This document shows, one piece after another, positions 35,215 through 44,031 of a stretch of 64,000 bases of DNA; within the stretch, counting starts at the first letter, position 1, and the number at the start of each line of letters is the position of its first letter. Source of the stretch: Sphingomonas sp. IW22 (lineage in GTDB: Bacteria > Pseudomonadota > Alphaproteobacteria > Sphingomonadales > Sphingomonadaceae); assembly GCF_041321155.1 (NCBI RefSeq), contig NZ_JBGGWB010000001.1, positions 1,364,001 to 1,428,000 of the forward strand, given 5' to 3'. The translations under genes and the position numbers were made by a program. A model generated the notes under the pieces. That model saw only the letters and a list, made by a program, of their open reading frames with translations, did no database searches and was not told the DNA's origin.

Positions 35215-35667
35215 TCACCCGGCACACGCCGCGCCCGCCGCGTCGATCGCGCTCGCCGCGCCCGACAGGCGATAGACATCGGCAAAGGGCCGCCGATTGG
35301 CCCCGACCGTCTCGACGCTCAGGCTGCGTGCGCCGCGCATTGCCGCCACGATCGCGCGGTCGGTCACCGCATCGGGCGCCCAGGCGTCGCGTGGGCCGGC
35401 GGTCAGGCGGAATCGCCGGTCGCCGATCGTCAGCGTAACGCGTGCCGCGTCGCTGCGCGGGCGGCTCAGCCGGACATGCAACTGGGCCTGCACCTTTGCC
35501 CCCGGCCAATAGGATATGGCAACGAATCCGCTCCGTCGGACATGCACCGGCGCCGCCATTGCGAAGCACCGATCCGGCCCTCGTTCGCGGAATGCGCCCC
35601 AGTCTTCATGGATGCCGATTGTTTGCCGCACCTGCACAATCAACGCCATCAGCAACAGGCCGATCAT
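35215..35667 (-). CDS. Exported or membrane-anchored IalB-like small protein
   Basis: 150 residues. An N-terminal hydrophobic stretch (MIGLLLMALIVQVRQTIG) may be a weak signal or anchor. The mature part runs GAFRERGPDRCFAMA, PGAKVQAQLHVRLSRP, ARVTLTIGDRRFRL and VAAMRGARSLSVE, and it ends with a cysteine in AAGAACAG. The pattern of a Cys after RC-A, an Ile-Gly-Asp core and a MR-A--L segment resembles invasion-associated locus B family proteins, which are periplasmic. No good ribosome binding site precedes the ATG. Function is unknown. Confidence 0.6.
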   Translation of the reverse strand: MIGLLLMALIVQVRQTIGIHEDWGAFRERGPDRCFAMAAPVHVRRSGFVAISYWPGAKVQAQLHVRLSRPRSDAARVTLTIGDRRFRLTAGPRDAWAPDAVTDRAIVAAMRGARSLSVETVGANRRPFADVYRLSGAASAIDAAGAACAG

Positions 35668-35847
35668 GGCCGACTGTTCCCGTCGGGCAACATGGCTCGT
35701 TTGGTTCCGTCCTTCACGCTTTCAACCCCCTGTTGCAGCAATACAACAAAATTGTCTGTTTATCTGAGGTTCATGCAACATCGCCGCGCTGCACCCATTT
35801 GAGTGCTCCGCCCGGTACGCCGGGTGAGTTCAGGTAAGGAGTTTTAC

Positions 35848-36498
35848 ATGCGTTACGCAATCGCCGCCGCGCTCGTCGCCTCGACGGCCTTCGCCGCCCC
35901 CGCTTTCGCGCAGGATATCGACCCGACCTTCACCGGTCCGCGCGTCGCGGTGCTGGGTGGCTATGACGGCATCAAGCCGGGCAGCAGCGAGGATATCGAG
36001 GGCGTCGACCAGACCGTCGACGGTTTCCTTTACGGTGTGGAAGCGGGCTATGACTTCGGCTTTGGCGGCGCGGTCGTCGGTGTCGAGGCCGAGCTGACCG
36101 ATTCGACCGGCAAGGTCGAGACCAACCGCGTCAATCCCAACACCTTCGGCTTTGGCGAAGTGTCGACCGGTCGTGACATCTATCTCGGCGCGCGCGTCGG
36201 CGCACAGGTGACGCCGGGCACGCTGGTCTATGCCAAGGGCGGCTACACCAATGCCCGCCTCAACCTGCTGGGTGGCGACGGCACCAACATTCGCGACGAA
36301 AATTACGAGCTGGACGGCTGGCGTCTGGGCGCGGGCGTCGAGCGCGCGATCGGCACCAATGCCTTTGCCAAGGTCGAATATCGCTATTCGAACTATGAAT
36401 CGGCGAATTTCGAATTTGCTGATGGCGGCACGACGCCGAACTTCGACGTCGACACCGACCGGCATCAGGTTGTCGCGGGCCTCGGCTGGCGCTTCTAA
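35848..36498 (+). CDS. Outer-membrane eight-strand beta-barrel protein
   Basis: 216 residues; ATG 35848 follows AAGGAG. A signal peptide (MRYAIAAALVASTAFAAPAF, cut after AFA) is followed by alternating strands typical of OmpA/OmpW-like small barrels (GVEAGYDFGFGGAVVGVEAE, ARVGAQVTPGTLVYAKGGYT, RLGAGVERAIG) and the C-terminal Phe signature GLGWRF needed for BAM recognition. It is probably an abundant surface protein: the strong ribosome site and the terminator downstream fit high expression. Confidence 0.92.
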   Translation: MRYAIAAALVASTAFAAPAFAQDIDPTFTGPRVAVLGGYDGIKPGSSEDIEGVDQTVDGFLYGVEAGYDFGFGGAVVGVEAELTDSTGKVETNRVNPNTFGFGEVSTGRDIYLGARVGAQVTPGTLVYAKGGYTNARLNLLGGDGTNIRDENYELDGWRLGAGVERAIGTNAFAKVEYRYSNYESANFEFADGGTTPNFDVDTDRHQVVAGLGWRF

Positions 36499-36559
36499 GC
36501 CAATCATGGCGGGGTCCGGGTGCCTTCACGGACACTTGACCCCCACCCCATCGTGCAAG

Positions 36560-36591
36560 AAGGGCCGGAGCGGCTTGCTCCGGCCCTTTTT
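36560..36591 (+). terminator. Rho-independent terminator after barrel protein gene
   Basis: Arms AAGGGCCGGAGC (36560-36571) and GCTCCGGCCCTT pair across a 5-base GGCTT loop and are followed by a T-run (CCCTTTTT). It lies 62 bases after the barrel stop and before dnaN. Confidence 0.95.
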
Positions 36592-36689
36592 CACGCTAGA
36601 GATATACGGCTGACGTATGGCGTGCCGTCGGCCGCGCATCGGCGCGGAAAGGTGAACTTCACGGTTGGGCGACGGCCCGGGGGATTGAG

Positions 36690-37817
36690 ATGAAGGCGAC
36701 GATCGAACGCGCAACCCTTTTGAGGGCGCTTAGCCATGTCCAGTCGGTGGTTGAGCGGCGCAATACCATCCCGATCCTGTCGAACGTGCTCATCGATGCA
36801 CAGGCATCCGGCTCGATCCGGTTGATGGCGACCGATCTGGACCTCCAGATCGATGAAACCATTTCTGCTGCCGTTGATCAGGCGGGCGCCACCACCGTTT
36901 CGGCGCACACCCTGTTCGACATCGCGCGCAAGCTGCCCGAAGGCGCGCAGGTCGAATTGACCGCCGCAGAGGGTCGGCTGACGATCGTAGCGGGCCGCGC
37001 CCGGTTCCAGCTGGCGACGCTGCCGCGCGACGATTTCCCCGTCATTGCCGAGGGCGAATTGCCGACGCAGTTCGAACTGCCGGCAGAGGCGCTGAAGGCA
37101 ATCATCGACAAGACCCGATTCGCGATCTCGACCGAAGAGACACGCTATTATCTGAACGGCATCTTCCTGCACGTCGCCGACGATGGCGGCCCGGCTGGCG
37201 GTCAGGCCGTGCTGAAGGCTGCGGCGACCGACGGCCACCGTCTGGCGCGCGTCACCATCGCCCGCCCCGAAGGCGCCGAGGCGATGCCCGACGTGATCGT
37301 GCCGCGCAAATGCGTGGCCGAACTTCGCAAGCTGCTGGACGAAGTCGACGCATCGGTCGGCGTTTCGCTCAGCGCGTCCAAGATCCGCTTCGATCTGGGT
37401 CAGGCGATCCTGACGTCGAAGCTGATCGACGGCACCTTCCCCGATTATTCGCGAGTCATTCCGACCGCGAACGACAAGCTACTCAAGCTCGATCCAAAGA
37501 GCTTCATGGACGGTGTCGATCGTGTGTCGACCATCGCCACCGAAAAGACCCGCGCGGTCAAGATGGCGGTAGACCGGGACAAGATCACGCTGTCGGTTAC
37601 CAGCCCCGAAAACGGCGCGGCCGCGGAAGAGGTGCCGGGCGAATACACGTCGCTGCCGCTGGAGATCGGCTTTAACAGCCGTTACCTGCTCGACATCCTG
37701 CACCAGATCGAAGGCGATGTGGTCGAGGTCCATCTGGCCGACGCATCGGCGCCGACCCTGATCCGCGAAAACGACAAGAGCCCGGCGCTCTACGTTCTGA
37801 TGCCCATGCGGGTCTGA
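36690..37817 (+). CDS. dnaN: DNA polymerase III beta sliding clamp
   Basis: 375 residues; ATG 36690 is preceded by GGGGGA. Three repeated clamp domains are visible: MKATIERATLLRALSHVQSV opens the first, FAISTEETRYYLNGIFLH lies in the second, and the C-terminus ends ALYVLMPMRV as in all DnaN proteins. It tethers polymerases, including the ImuB/DnaE2 mutasome of the same window, to DNA. It is not linked to dnaA or recF here, unlike in many bacteria. Confidence 0.97.
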   Translation: MKATIERATLLRALSHVQSVVERRNTIPILSNVLIDAQASGSIRLMATDLDLQIDETISAAVDQAGATTVSAHTLFDIARKLPEGAQVELTAAEGRLTIVAGRARFQLATLPRDDFPVIAEGELPTQFELPAEALKAIIDKTRFAISTEETRYYLNGIFLHVADDGGPAGGQAVLKAAATDGHRLARVTIARPEGAEAMPDVIVPRKCVAELRKLLDEVDASVGVSLSASKIRFDLGQAILTSKLIDGTFPDYSRVIPTANDKLLKLDPKSFMDGVDRVSTIATEKTRAVKMAVDRDKITLSVTSPENGAAAEEVPGEYTSLPLEIGFNSRYLLDILHQIEGDVVEVHLADASAPTLIRENDKSPALYVLMPMRV

Positions 37818-37918
37818 TCGCGTCCCGTTCCTCATAAATGGGGAATGGGGCAACCCTTGGCGACATGGCCGAGAAGCGATAATCTGTTTCGCAGATAAGA
37901 CGAAACGGAGAGGTTGCA

Positions 37919-38062
37919 GTGTCGCCCATTTCCTCGTTCCCTGGCCCGGACGCGCACGATGTGCCGCCGCCCAGGGACGGGGCAATCAGTCCGGCGATCT
38001 ATCTGGGAATCGCGCTGGCGCTGGCGCTGTTCTGGACCGGGGTCGCGCTACTGATCTTCTGA
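37919..38062 (+). CDS. Small single-span membrane protein
   Basis: 47 codons from GTG 37919, with GGAGAGG at good distance upstream. The product starts MSPISSFPGPDAHDVPPP and ends with one clear membrane span, AIYLGIALALALFWTGVALL plus IF. It is too short for most gene callers. The last 15 bases overlap the 3' end of the convergent Trm112-like gene. The hydrophobic C-terminus and good ribosome site favour a real gene; function unknown. Confidence 0.6.
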   Translation: MSPISSFPGPDAHDVPPPRDGAISPAIYLGIALALALFWTGVALLIF

Positions 38063-38257
38063 TCGTGGCGCGGCCAGGCGGTCGTCCGGGGACAATCGAC
38101 GCCCCGCTTCGACCAACAGAACGGGGACACCGTCGCGGATCGGATAGGCGATGGTGCCATCGGCGGTCACCAGAACGTCGCCGACCTGCCGCAACGGCGC
38201 GCGCGTGGCGGGGCAGACAAGCCGCTCCAGAAGCCAGGGATCGATAAGGTCGGTCAT
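38048..38257 (-). CDS. Trm112-family zinc-ribbon-like small protein
   Basis: 69 residues. The pattern LLERLVCPATRAPLR followed by AYPIRDGVPVLLVEAGR is that of the Trm112/YcaR family. In eukaryotes Trm112 activates methyltransferases; in bacteria the role is less clear. The first pair is reduced to a single Cys as in many bacterial members. It overlaps the upstream LON-domain gene by 4 bases. Confidence 0.88.
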   Translation of the reverse strand: MTDLIDPWLLERLVCPATRAPLRQVGDVLVTADGTIAYPIRDGVPVLLVEAGRRLSPDDRLAAPRSEDQ

Positions 38258-38862
38258 TGCAGCGTCGCGTCATCCTGGCCGTGGCGGCCGAAAAACTGCA
38301 TCAGTTGCACCAGCAACTCCGCACGGTCGTCAAGCCCGGACGCTTCCAGCAGCGCCTGTTTCGATGCCACGTCGAACGGCGCGATCTGGGCGATACCGTT
38401 GACCAGGCTTTCATCGTCCAGCCGCGTGACCGCTTCCCAATCGACGGCATAGCCATGGGCATCGGCAAAGCGCCGCGATTCAATCTCGATCGAGGCGCGC
38501 ATGCCAAGTGCCAGCGTTTCGCTGGCAGTGGCGGGCAGAAGCGTCGCCTCAACCTGCCGGAACGGCGTCGTCACCTCCAACTCGCGCTCGACGTGGAACA
38601 GCGACACCCCTTCCAGCACGATGTCGTAGCGGCCATCTTCATGCGCCTCGACATCGACGATTCGGCCGACGCACCCGGTTTCGAACAAGGGCGGCGGATC
38701 ACCCTCCCCGCGCGGCTGGATCATTCCGATCCGGCGGTCACGGGCCAGCGCGTCACCGACCATCGCCCGATAGCGCGGCTCGAAAATGTGCAGCGGCAGG
38801 TGCATCCCCGGAAACAGGATCGCGCCCCCCAAAGGGAAGATCGAGAGACGCGTCACCGTCAT
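38254..38862 (-). CDS. LON substrate-binding domain protein
   Basis: 202 residues. Only the LON N-terminal domain is present: SIFPLGGAILFPGMHLPLHI then FEPRYRAMV, and a late helical part (LEASGLDDRAELLVQLMQFF). There is no AAA or protease domain, so it is not Lon protease itself. Such stand-alone domains are probably adaptors for protein quality control. The gene overlaps both neighbours (4 bases each), so it is tightly coupled to the thioredoxin-TPR and Trm112 genes. Confidence 0.92.
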   Translation of the reverse strand: MTVTRLSIFPLGGAILFPGMHLPLHIFEPRYRAMVGDALARDRRIGMIQPRGEGDPPPLFETGCVGRIVDVEAHEDGRYDIVLEGVSLFHVERELEVTTPFRQVEATLLPATASETLALGMRASIEIESRRFADAHGYAVDWEAVTRLDDESLVNGIAQIAPFDVASKQALLEASGLDDRAELLVQLMQFFGRHGQDDATLQ

Positions 38863-39770
38863 CCGAACAGGATCGCCGACAGCCGGCGGCGCTGCTGCGA
38901 CACCCAGGGGTCTTCCAGCCCGACAACCTCGAACAGCTTCAGCAGCCGCTGGCGCGCCGCACCGTCATTCCAGTCGCGCTCGGTCTGGATGATGTTCAGC
39001 AGATGGTCCGCCGCCGCATCGCGCTCGCCCGCTGCCATCAGGCCGCCTGCAAGGTCATAGCGCAACGACAGATCGTCCGGCGCCGCCTCGACTTGGGCGC
39101 GCAGGGCGGAGAGGTCATCGACCGGGGTGGCTTCCGCTGCCAGAGCGATGGCCGCGCGCGCGCGTGCGACTTCGGGTGCCTTGGCCGCGTCCTCCGACAG
39201 GGTGGCCAACGCCGCCTCTGCCTCTTCCACCCGGCCCAGCGCCACCAGTGCCCGCGCACGACCGCCCGCGACGGCGGCATGTTCGGGCGCCATTTCAGCC
39301 AGCTGCTCAAAGATAGATAGGGCGCGTTCGGCGTCGCCCTCGCCCAGCACCCGTTCGCCCATGGCGATCAGCGGCTCGATCTCGGCCTCGACGGACTGCG
39401 CCTCGCCCGCAACGGGCAATTGCCGCAGGATCTGGTCCAGCGTCGCCTTCATCGCCGATTCGGTGCGTGCCTGCCCCAGATCGGCCACCAGCTGCCCCTG
39501 GAACATCGCATAGACGGTCGGGACCGAGCGCACCTGAAACTGCGCGGCGATGAACTGGTTCTTGTCGACATCCAGCTTTGCCAGCCGCACGCCCTTGCCG
39601 GCATATTCGCCCGCCACCTTGTCGATGATCGGACCCAGCGCCTTGCACGGGCCGCACCATTCGGCGGTGAAATAGACGATCACCAACTCGCGCATCGACG
39701 GTTCGACGACGTCGCGGCGAAAGGCTTCGACGGCATCCTTGTCGGCAGCGGACAGACCCAGCGTGGCCAA
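38859..39770 (-). CDS. Thioredoxin-TPR fusion, CnoX/YbbN-like
   Basis: 303 residues from a TTG codon at 39770, which has AAAGGGG six bases upstream and gives the expected start (M)ATLGLSAADK; an ATG at 39809 is the alternative. The thioredoxin domain has an intact WCGPC site (Trp38, Cys39, Cys42). From about residue 125 there are TPR-like helix pairs (GERVLGEGDAERALSIFEQL). E. coli CnoX works as a chaperone that hands clients to GroEL; unlike that protein (SxxC) this one keeps both cysteines and may be redox-active. Confidence 0.92.
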   Translation of the reverse strand: MATLGLSAADKDAVEAFRRDVVEPSMRELVIVYFTAEWCGPCKALGPIIDKVAGEYAGKGVRLAKLDVDKNQFIAAQFQVRSVPTVYAMFQGQLVADLGQARTESAMKATLDQILRQLPVAGEAQSVEAEIEPLIAMGERVLGEGDAERALSIFEQLAEMAPEHAAVAGGRARALVALGRVEEAEAALATLSEDAAKAPEVARARAAIALAAEATPVDDLSALRAQVEAAPDDLSLRYDLAGGLMAAGERDAAADHLLNIIQTERDWNDGAARQRLLKLFEVVGLEDPWVSQQRRRLSAILFG

Positions 39771-39943
39771 GCGGCACCCCTTTCTCGGTTCAAACGGACT
39801 TGGCCCCATTTGGGCCTTTGATAGGCCAAGGCCAAGCCCCCCATCTTTTTTGAAAGAAAGGGGTTGCAGGGCATAAAACCCGATGCTAGTGGCCCCGCCT
39901 CGACACGGCACACCCACCGGGCAGCCAGTCAGTCGAGCGCCGA

Positions 39944-40018
39944 GCGGGCGTAGCTCAGGGGTAGAGCACAACCTTGCCAAGGTTGGGGTCGAGGGTTCGA
40001 ATCCCTTCGCCCGCTCCA
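39944..40018 (+). tRNA. tRNA-Gly (anticodon GCC)
   Basis: GCGGGCG (39944-39950) pairs with CGCCCGC, followed by T and an encoded CCA at 40018. The D arm is TAGCTCAGGGGTAGAGCA, the anticodon arm CAACC-TTGCCAA-GGTTG has GCC at 39976-39978, and the T loop is GGTTCGAATCC. No mobile DNA follows it. Confidence 0.97.
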
Positions 40019-40110
40019 GTTTTCCAGACATTGCGATGGAAACCGATGAAGTCCGATACGGGGCTTCGTCGTGGTTTCGCGTTTGTTGTTCAGCCCCTAT
40101 ATCGGCGCGC

Positions 40111-40617
40111 ATGAACCTGTTGTCCGGCATTCTCCTGTTCCTGGCCACCATCGCCCTGATGGAAGGCTTTGCCTATGCCATGCACCGCTGGGTCATGCAT
40201 GGGCCGGGCTGGTTTTTGCACAAAAGCCACCATCGCCCGCGGGTCGGCTTCTGGGAAGCCAACGACCTGTACTTCGTGATCTTTGCAGCGCCGTCGATCC
40301 TGTTGCTGGTAGGCGGCACCTATTGGGGCTGGCATCCGGCAACGGTGTGGATCGGGGCTGGGATCGCCGGCTATGGCGCGATCTACCTTGGGTTTCACGA
40401 CATCATCGTGCATCGGCGCCTGCCGAGCCGCTATCTGCCACGGTCGCGTTATATGAAGCGCATCGTGTCGGCGCATCGGCTTCACCACGCGGTTGAGAGC
40501 AAGGAGGGCACCGTCAGCTTCGGCTTCCTGATCGCCCCGCGCCCCGAATCGCTGAAGGCCGAGTTGAAGCGGCGCGGCAATGCCGGTGTGCGTGCGCCGC
40601 GCGAACCGGCGGCGTGA
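40111..40617 (+). CDS. crtZ: CrtZ-type beta-carotene hydroxylase
   Basis: 168 residues. The diiron histidine boxes of the fatty-acid-hydroxylase fold are complete: His25/His30 in HRWVMH, HKSHH near 37-41, HDIIVH, and HRLHHA near the end. CrtZ adds hydroxyl groups to the ionone rings, making zeaxanthin, the base for the carotenoids that colour sphingomonads. Four membrane spans are expected. No ribosome site precedes the ATG, but a CTATAT box ends 8 bases before it, so translation may be leaderless. The rest of the crt pathway is not in the window. Confidence 0.9.
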   Translation: MNLLSGILLFLATIALMEGFAYAMHRWVMHGPGWFLHKSHHRPRVGFWEANDLYFVIFAAPSILLLVGGTYWGWHPATVWIGAGIAGYGAIYLGFHDIIVHRRLPSRYLPRSRYMKRIVSAHRLHHAVESKEGTVSFGFLIAPRPESLKAELKRRGNAGVRAPREPAA

Positions 40618-40979
40618 AGCTGGCCAGTGCCACCGGCCGCATCGCGCTGCTTGTCCTGAGCGGCAGCGCCACGCTGAGCCTGATCGGTGCGATTGCGGAA
40701 ACGGCCAATACCGGCCCTGGCGGCATGGCACCGACCGTGTCACGCCCGATGCCGCCACAACCCCCGTCAGACAATCCGACGGGCAGCACGCCACCCGCAC
40801 CCGATCAGACAAGGGAGCCTCGCCCGCTCGAACCGGGCGCCGCGTCACCACAAGGGGAAGTCGAACGCTGGCTGCGCGCGCTGACCTATGCGGTCACCGC
40901 GCTGGCGGGCTTTGCCGCGGCGGGGCTGATCGTCTTGCTGCGGATCGCGGCGGCGCTGTCACGCATCGCCGCGCGCTGA
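40614..40979 (+). CDS. Small two-span membrane protein of unknown function
   Basis: 121 residues from GTG 40614, which overlaps the crtZ stop (GTGA). A signal-like or anchor segment (GRIALLVLSGSATLSLIGAI) opens it, a Pro/Thr-rich linker covers residues 33-80, and a second span (ALTYAVTALAGFAAAGLIVL) ends it. I recognise no family. Coupled translation with crtZ suggests co-expression, not necessarily a carotenoid role. Confidence 0.7.
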   Translation: MKLASATGRIALLVLSGSATLSLIGAIAETANTGPGGMAPTVSRPMPPQPPSDNPTGSTPPAPDQTREPRPLEPGAASPQGEVERWLRALTYAVTALAGFAAAGLIVLLRIAAALSRIAAR

Positions 40980-40987
40980 GCCGGAAG

Positions 40988-41923
40988 TCAGTCGAACAGG
41001 CTGGAGACCGACGCTTCATCCGCAATGCGCTTGATCGCTTCGGCCACCAAGGGCGCGATCGTCAGGTGGCGGATGCGCTTTGCGCCCGCGATGAAGTCGT
41101 GGTTGCCGATCGAATCGGTGATGACCAGTTCCTCAAGCGCCGAGGCCTCAACCCGCGCCACTGCACCGCCCGACAGCACGCCGTGGGTGCAATAAGCGAC
41201 CACACCCTCGGCCCCAGCGGCCTTTAGCGCGGCAGCGGCATTGCACAGGGTGCCCGCCGAATCGACGATATCGTCGATCAGGATGCAGAAGCGCCCTTCG
41301 ACATCGCCGATGATGTTCATCACTTCCGATTCGCCGGGCCGCTCACGCCGCTTGTCGACGATCGACAGGGGCGCATTGTCCAGCCGCTTGGCCAGGCTGC
41401 GCGCGCGCACCACGCCGCCGACGTCGGGCGACACCACCATCAGGTTGCGATCGCCAAAGCGCGTCTTGATGTCCGCCGACATGACCGGCGCGGCATAAAG
41501 ATTGTCGGTCGGAATATCGAAAAAGCCCTGAATCTGCCCCGCGTGCAGATCGACCGACAACACGCGGTCGGCACCCGCCGTAGTGATCAGGTCCGCGACC
41601 AGCTTGGCGGAGATGGGCGTACGGGGGCCGGGTTTCCGGTCCTGCCGGGCATAACCGAAATAAGGAAGCACGGCAGTGATCCGCTTGGCCGACGCACGCT
41701 TCAGCGCGTCGATCATGATCAGTGCTTCCATCAGATTGTCGTTTGCCGGGAACGAGGTCGACTGGATGACGAACACATCCTCGCCGCGCACATTTTCCAG
41801 AATCTCGACGAAAATCTCTTCGTCGGCGAAACGCCGGACATTCGCCTGCGTCAGCGGAATGTCCAGATAATCGCCAATCGCGCGCGACAACGGATGGTTG
41901 GAATTGCCCGCCAGCAGTTTCAT
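40988..41923 (-). CDS. prs: Ribose-phosphate pyrophosphokinase (PRPP synthase)
   Basis: 311 residues. Class I features are all present: [20 protein letters not shown] near residue 30, [18 protein letters not shown], the metal and ribose-5-phosphate site [18 protein letters not shown], and the PRPP loop [16 protein letters not shown]. It makes PRPP for nucleotide, histidine and NAD synthesis. It ends 8 bases from the convergent small membrane protein gene. Confidence 0.97.
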   Translation of the reverse strand: MKLLAGNSNHPLSRAIGDYLDIPLTQANVRRFADEEIFVEILENVRGEDVFVIQSTSFPANDNLMEALIMIDALKRASAKRITAVLPYFGYARQDRKPGPRTPISAKLVADLITTAGADRVLSVDLHAGQIQGFFDIPTDNLYAAPVMSADIKTRFGDRNLMVVSPDVGGVVRARSLAKRLDNAPLSIVDKRRERPGESEVMNIIGDVEGRFCILIDDIVDSAGTLCNAAAALKAAGAEGVVAYCTHGVLSGGAVARVEASALEELVITDSIGNHDFIAGAKRIRHLTIAPLVAEAIKRIADEASVSSLFD

Positions 41924-42033
41924 GCGCGCGCCGTCCTTCGTGACAGATTGGAGACGCAGCAGCCCTTAGCCGCCCTTTTCGCGAACCGAAAGGGGCATTG
42001 CCGCTATGCGCCCCCGCGCATAAGGCCGGGTGC

Positions 42034-43371
42034 ATGAGCGTCGTCACCCGTTTCGCCCCCAGCCCCACCGGGCATCTCCATGTCGGCAATCTGAGGACAG
42101 CGATCCTCAACTGGCTGTTCGCGCGCCGTCATGGCGGACAATTCCTGTTGCGGCTCGACGATACCGACGCCGCGCGCAGCGAAGAGGCGTTCGTGACCGC
42201 CATTCGCGACGACCTGAACTGGCTGGGCCTGTCGCCTGACGGCGAGGCGCGTCAGTCGGCGCGACTGCCCGATTATGAGCGCCGGTTCGATACGCTGAAG
42301 GCAGCGGGGCGCGTCTATCCCTGTTACGAAACGCCCGAAGAGCTGGATTTGCGGCGCAAGATCCTGCTGGGCCGGGGCTTGCCGCCCATTTACGATCGCG
42401 CCGCGCTGACGCTAAGCGAAGCGGACCGCACGCGGTTCGAGGAAGGGGGGCGGCGGCCGCACTGGCGCTTCCGGCTTGATCATTCGGCAGCGATCGAATG
42501 GGACGACGCGATTCGCGGCCCCCAGCGTTTCGACCCCGCCACGATGAGCGATCCCGTGATCCGCCGCGCCGACGGCAGCTGGCTGTATCTGCTGCCCAGC
42601 GTCATCGACGATATCGACATGGGCATCACCCATGTCGTGCGCGGCGAGGATCATGTGTCCAATACCGCCGCACAGGTGCAGATGTTCGCCGCGCTGGACG
42701 CGCCGCCGCCGACCTTTGCCCATGCCGCGCTGCTGACCGGCAGCGAGGGCAAGCTGTCAAAGCGCCTCGGCTCGCTGGGCGTGGCGCATTTCCGGGAAGA
42801 AGGGCTGGAGCCGCAGGCGCTGATCGCTCTGCTCGCCCGGATCGGCACCAGCGACCCGGTCGAACCGTTCGCCGATCCCATGGCTCTGGCCGCGACATTC
42901 GATTTCGCGCGTTTCGGCCGCGCACCTGCACGGTTCGATGAGGCGGAGTTGGCCGCGCTCAACGCGCGCATCGTCCATCAACTCGACCACGATGCCGTCG
43001 CGGATCGGCTCCCATCGGGCATGGGTGAGGCTGCTTGGCGCGCCGTGCGGCCCAATTTGTCGCGCGTAGTCGAAGCCGCCGACTGGTGGCGAGTCATTGA
43101 GGGGCCGGTCGCCGCAAGCGAATTGTCGGCAGAGGACCGTGCCTATCTGCTCGACGCCGTGCGGGTGGGTCAGGATATGGATTGGGCGACGGACCCGTGG
43201 CACGCGTTGACCGGCGCGCTCAAGGAAGCAACGGGGCGCAAGGGCAAGGCGCTGTTTCTGCCCCTGCGTCTGGCACTGACCGGACAGCCGCACGGGCCGG
43301 ACATGGCGGCGCTGCTGCCCCTGATCGGGCGAGAGCGGGCGCTGGCCCGGCTTCAGGCCGCTGGCGGGTAA
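42034..43371 (+). CDS. gltX: Glutamyl-tRNA synthetase-type enzyme
   Basis: 445 residues from ATG 42034. The class I HIGH-like motif is RFAPSPTGHLHVGN (residues 6-19) and the KMSKS-like motif is GSEGKLSKRLGSLG. The region VRGEDHVSNTAAQVQMFAAL binds the tRNA acceptor. The chain is shorter than canonical GltX (about 470), and alphaproteobacteria often have two copies, one acting on tRNA-Gln; this looks like the shorter GltX form. The C-terminal anticodon-binding domain is helical and ends ALARLQAAGG. Confidence 0.92.
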   Translation: MSVVTRFAPSPTGHLHVGNLRTAILNWLFARRHGGQFLLRLDDTDAARSEEAFVTAIRDDLNWLGLSPDGEARQSARLPDYERRFDTLKAAGRVYPCYETPEELDLRRKILLGRGLPPIYDRAALTLSEADRTRFEEGGRRPHWRFRLDHSAAIEWDDAIRGPQRFDPATMSDPVIRRADGSWLYLLPSVIDDIDMGITHVVRGEDHVSNTAAQVQMFAALDAPPPTFAHAALLTGSEGKLSKRLGSLGVAHFREEGLEPQALIALLARIGTSDPVEPFADPMALAATFDFARFGRAPARFDEAELAALNARIVHQLDHDAVADRLPSGMGEAAWRAVRPNLSRVVEAADWWRVIEGPVAASELSAEDRAYLLDAVRVGQDMDWATDPWHALTGALKEATGRKGKALFLPLRLALTGQPHGPDMAALLPLIGRERALARLQAAGG

Positions 43372-44015
43372 CGCAGCCGTCCGACGAAGCGCGACAGGCT
43401 GAGGCGATGGGACTTGCCGGTCCATTTCGCCTTGGCCTTTTCGAACTGCATCACATTGTCGATGCGCCGCGACAGGAATGCGCGCGTATCGCCCTGCCCC
43501 TCGCTTTCGTCGTCGAGGAACACGGTGACCGTCGCGGCATAGATGCCGGTCAGCAGCGTACGCTTGCTGTAATGATTGTAATCGGTCGCGGTGTCGCCCG
43601 CCGCGCGCCACATGACATCCGCCGCGCGCCAGCCCAGCCGGGCCGCGCGCGCCACATTCTGCGGCATCGCCAGAATGGCCAGCGCGCGCCGCAGCGCCTC
43701 GCGATCGGGGGCGAGCAGGTCCAGCCGCGCCTCCACCAGCGCCGCGATCCGCTGCCGGATCTTCATCGCCGCCAGCGTTTCGGGCGGCAGCCGGTCCAAC
43801 ATCGCGCGGTCGACATGCGCGAACCACGCGTCGATCATGTCCGCCGCCCCGCCCGGAAAGGCCAGCCGCGCCACATCGCGGTCCAGCCCAAGCCGGTCGG
43901 CGGCGGCATCGACCGCGTGGCCGTTCCATCCGTCAAAGGCCGCGTTGCTCGCCACCAGCGGGGCCAGCGCGTCGCGCATCTCGTCGATCGTCGGATCGGG
44001 TGGCAGGTCGATCAT
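43353..44015 (-). CDS. COQ9-family ubiquinone biosynthesis protein
   Basis: 220 residues from ATG 44015. The N-terminal helical (TetR-like) part and the COQ9 signature near the middle, RAADVMWRAAGDTATDYNHY followed by SKRTLLTGIYAATVTVFLDD, are clear. COQ9 binds a lipid and presents quinone intermediates to COQ7. The last 19 bases overlap the end of gltX on the other strand. Confidence 0.92.
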   Translation of the reverse strand: MIDLPPDPTIDEMRDALAPLVASNAAFDGWNGHAVDAAADRLGLDRDVARLAFPGGAADMIDAWFAHVDRAMLDRLPPETLAAMKIRQRIAALVEARLDLLAPDREALRRALAILAMPQNVARAARLGWRAADVMWRAAGDTATDYNHYSKRTLLTGIYAATVTVFLDDESEGQGDTRAFLSRRIDNVMQFEKAKAKWTGKSHRLSLSRFVGRLRYPPAA

Positions 44016-44031
44016 GCGGGCGCTCCCAAAC

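Noticed and set aside
41040..41923. Start of prs and gltX spacer examined for a riboswitch or attenuator
   Set aside because: Only 110 bases separate the divergent starts and I see no paired structure beyond small GC stems.
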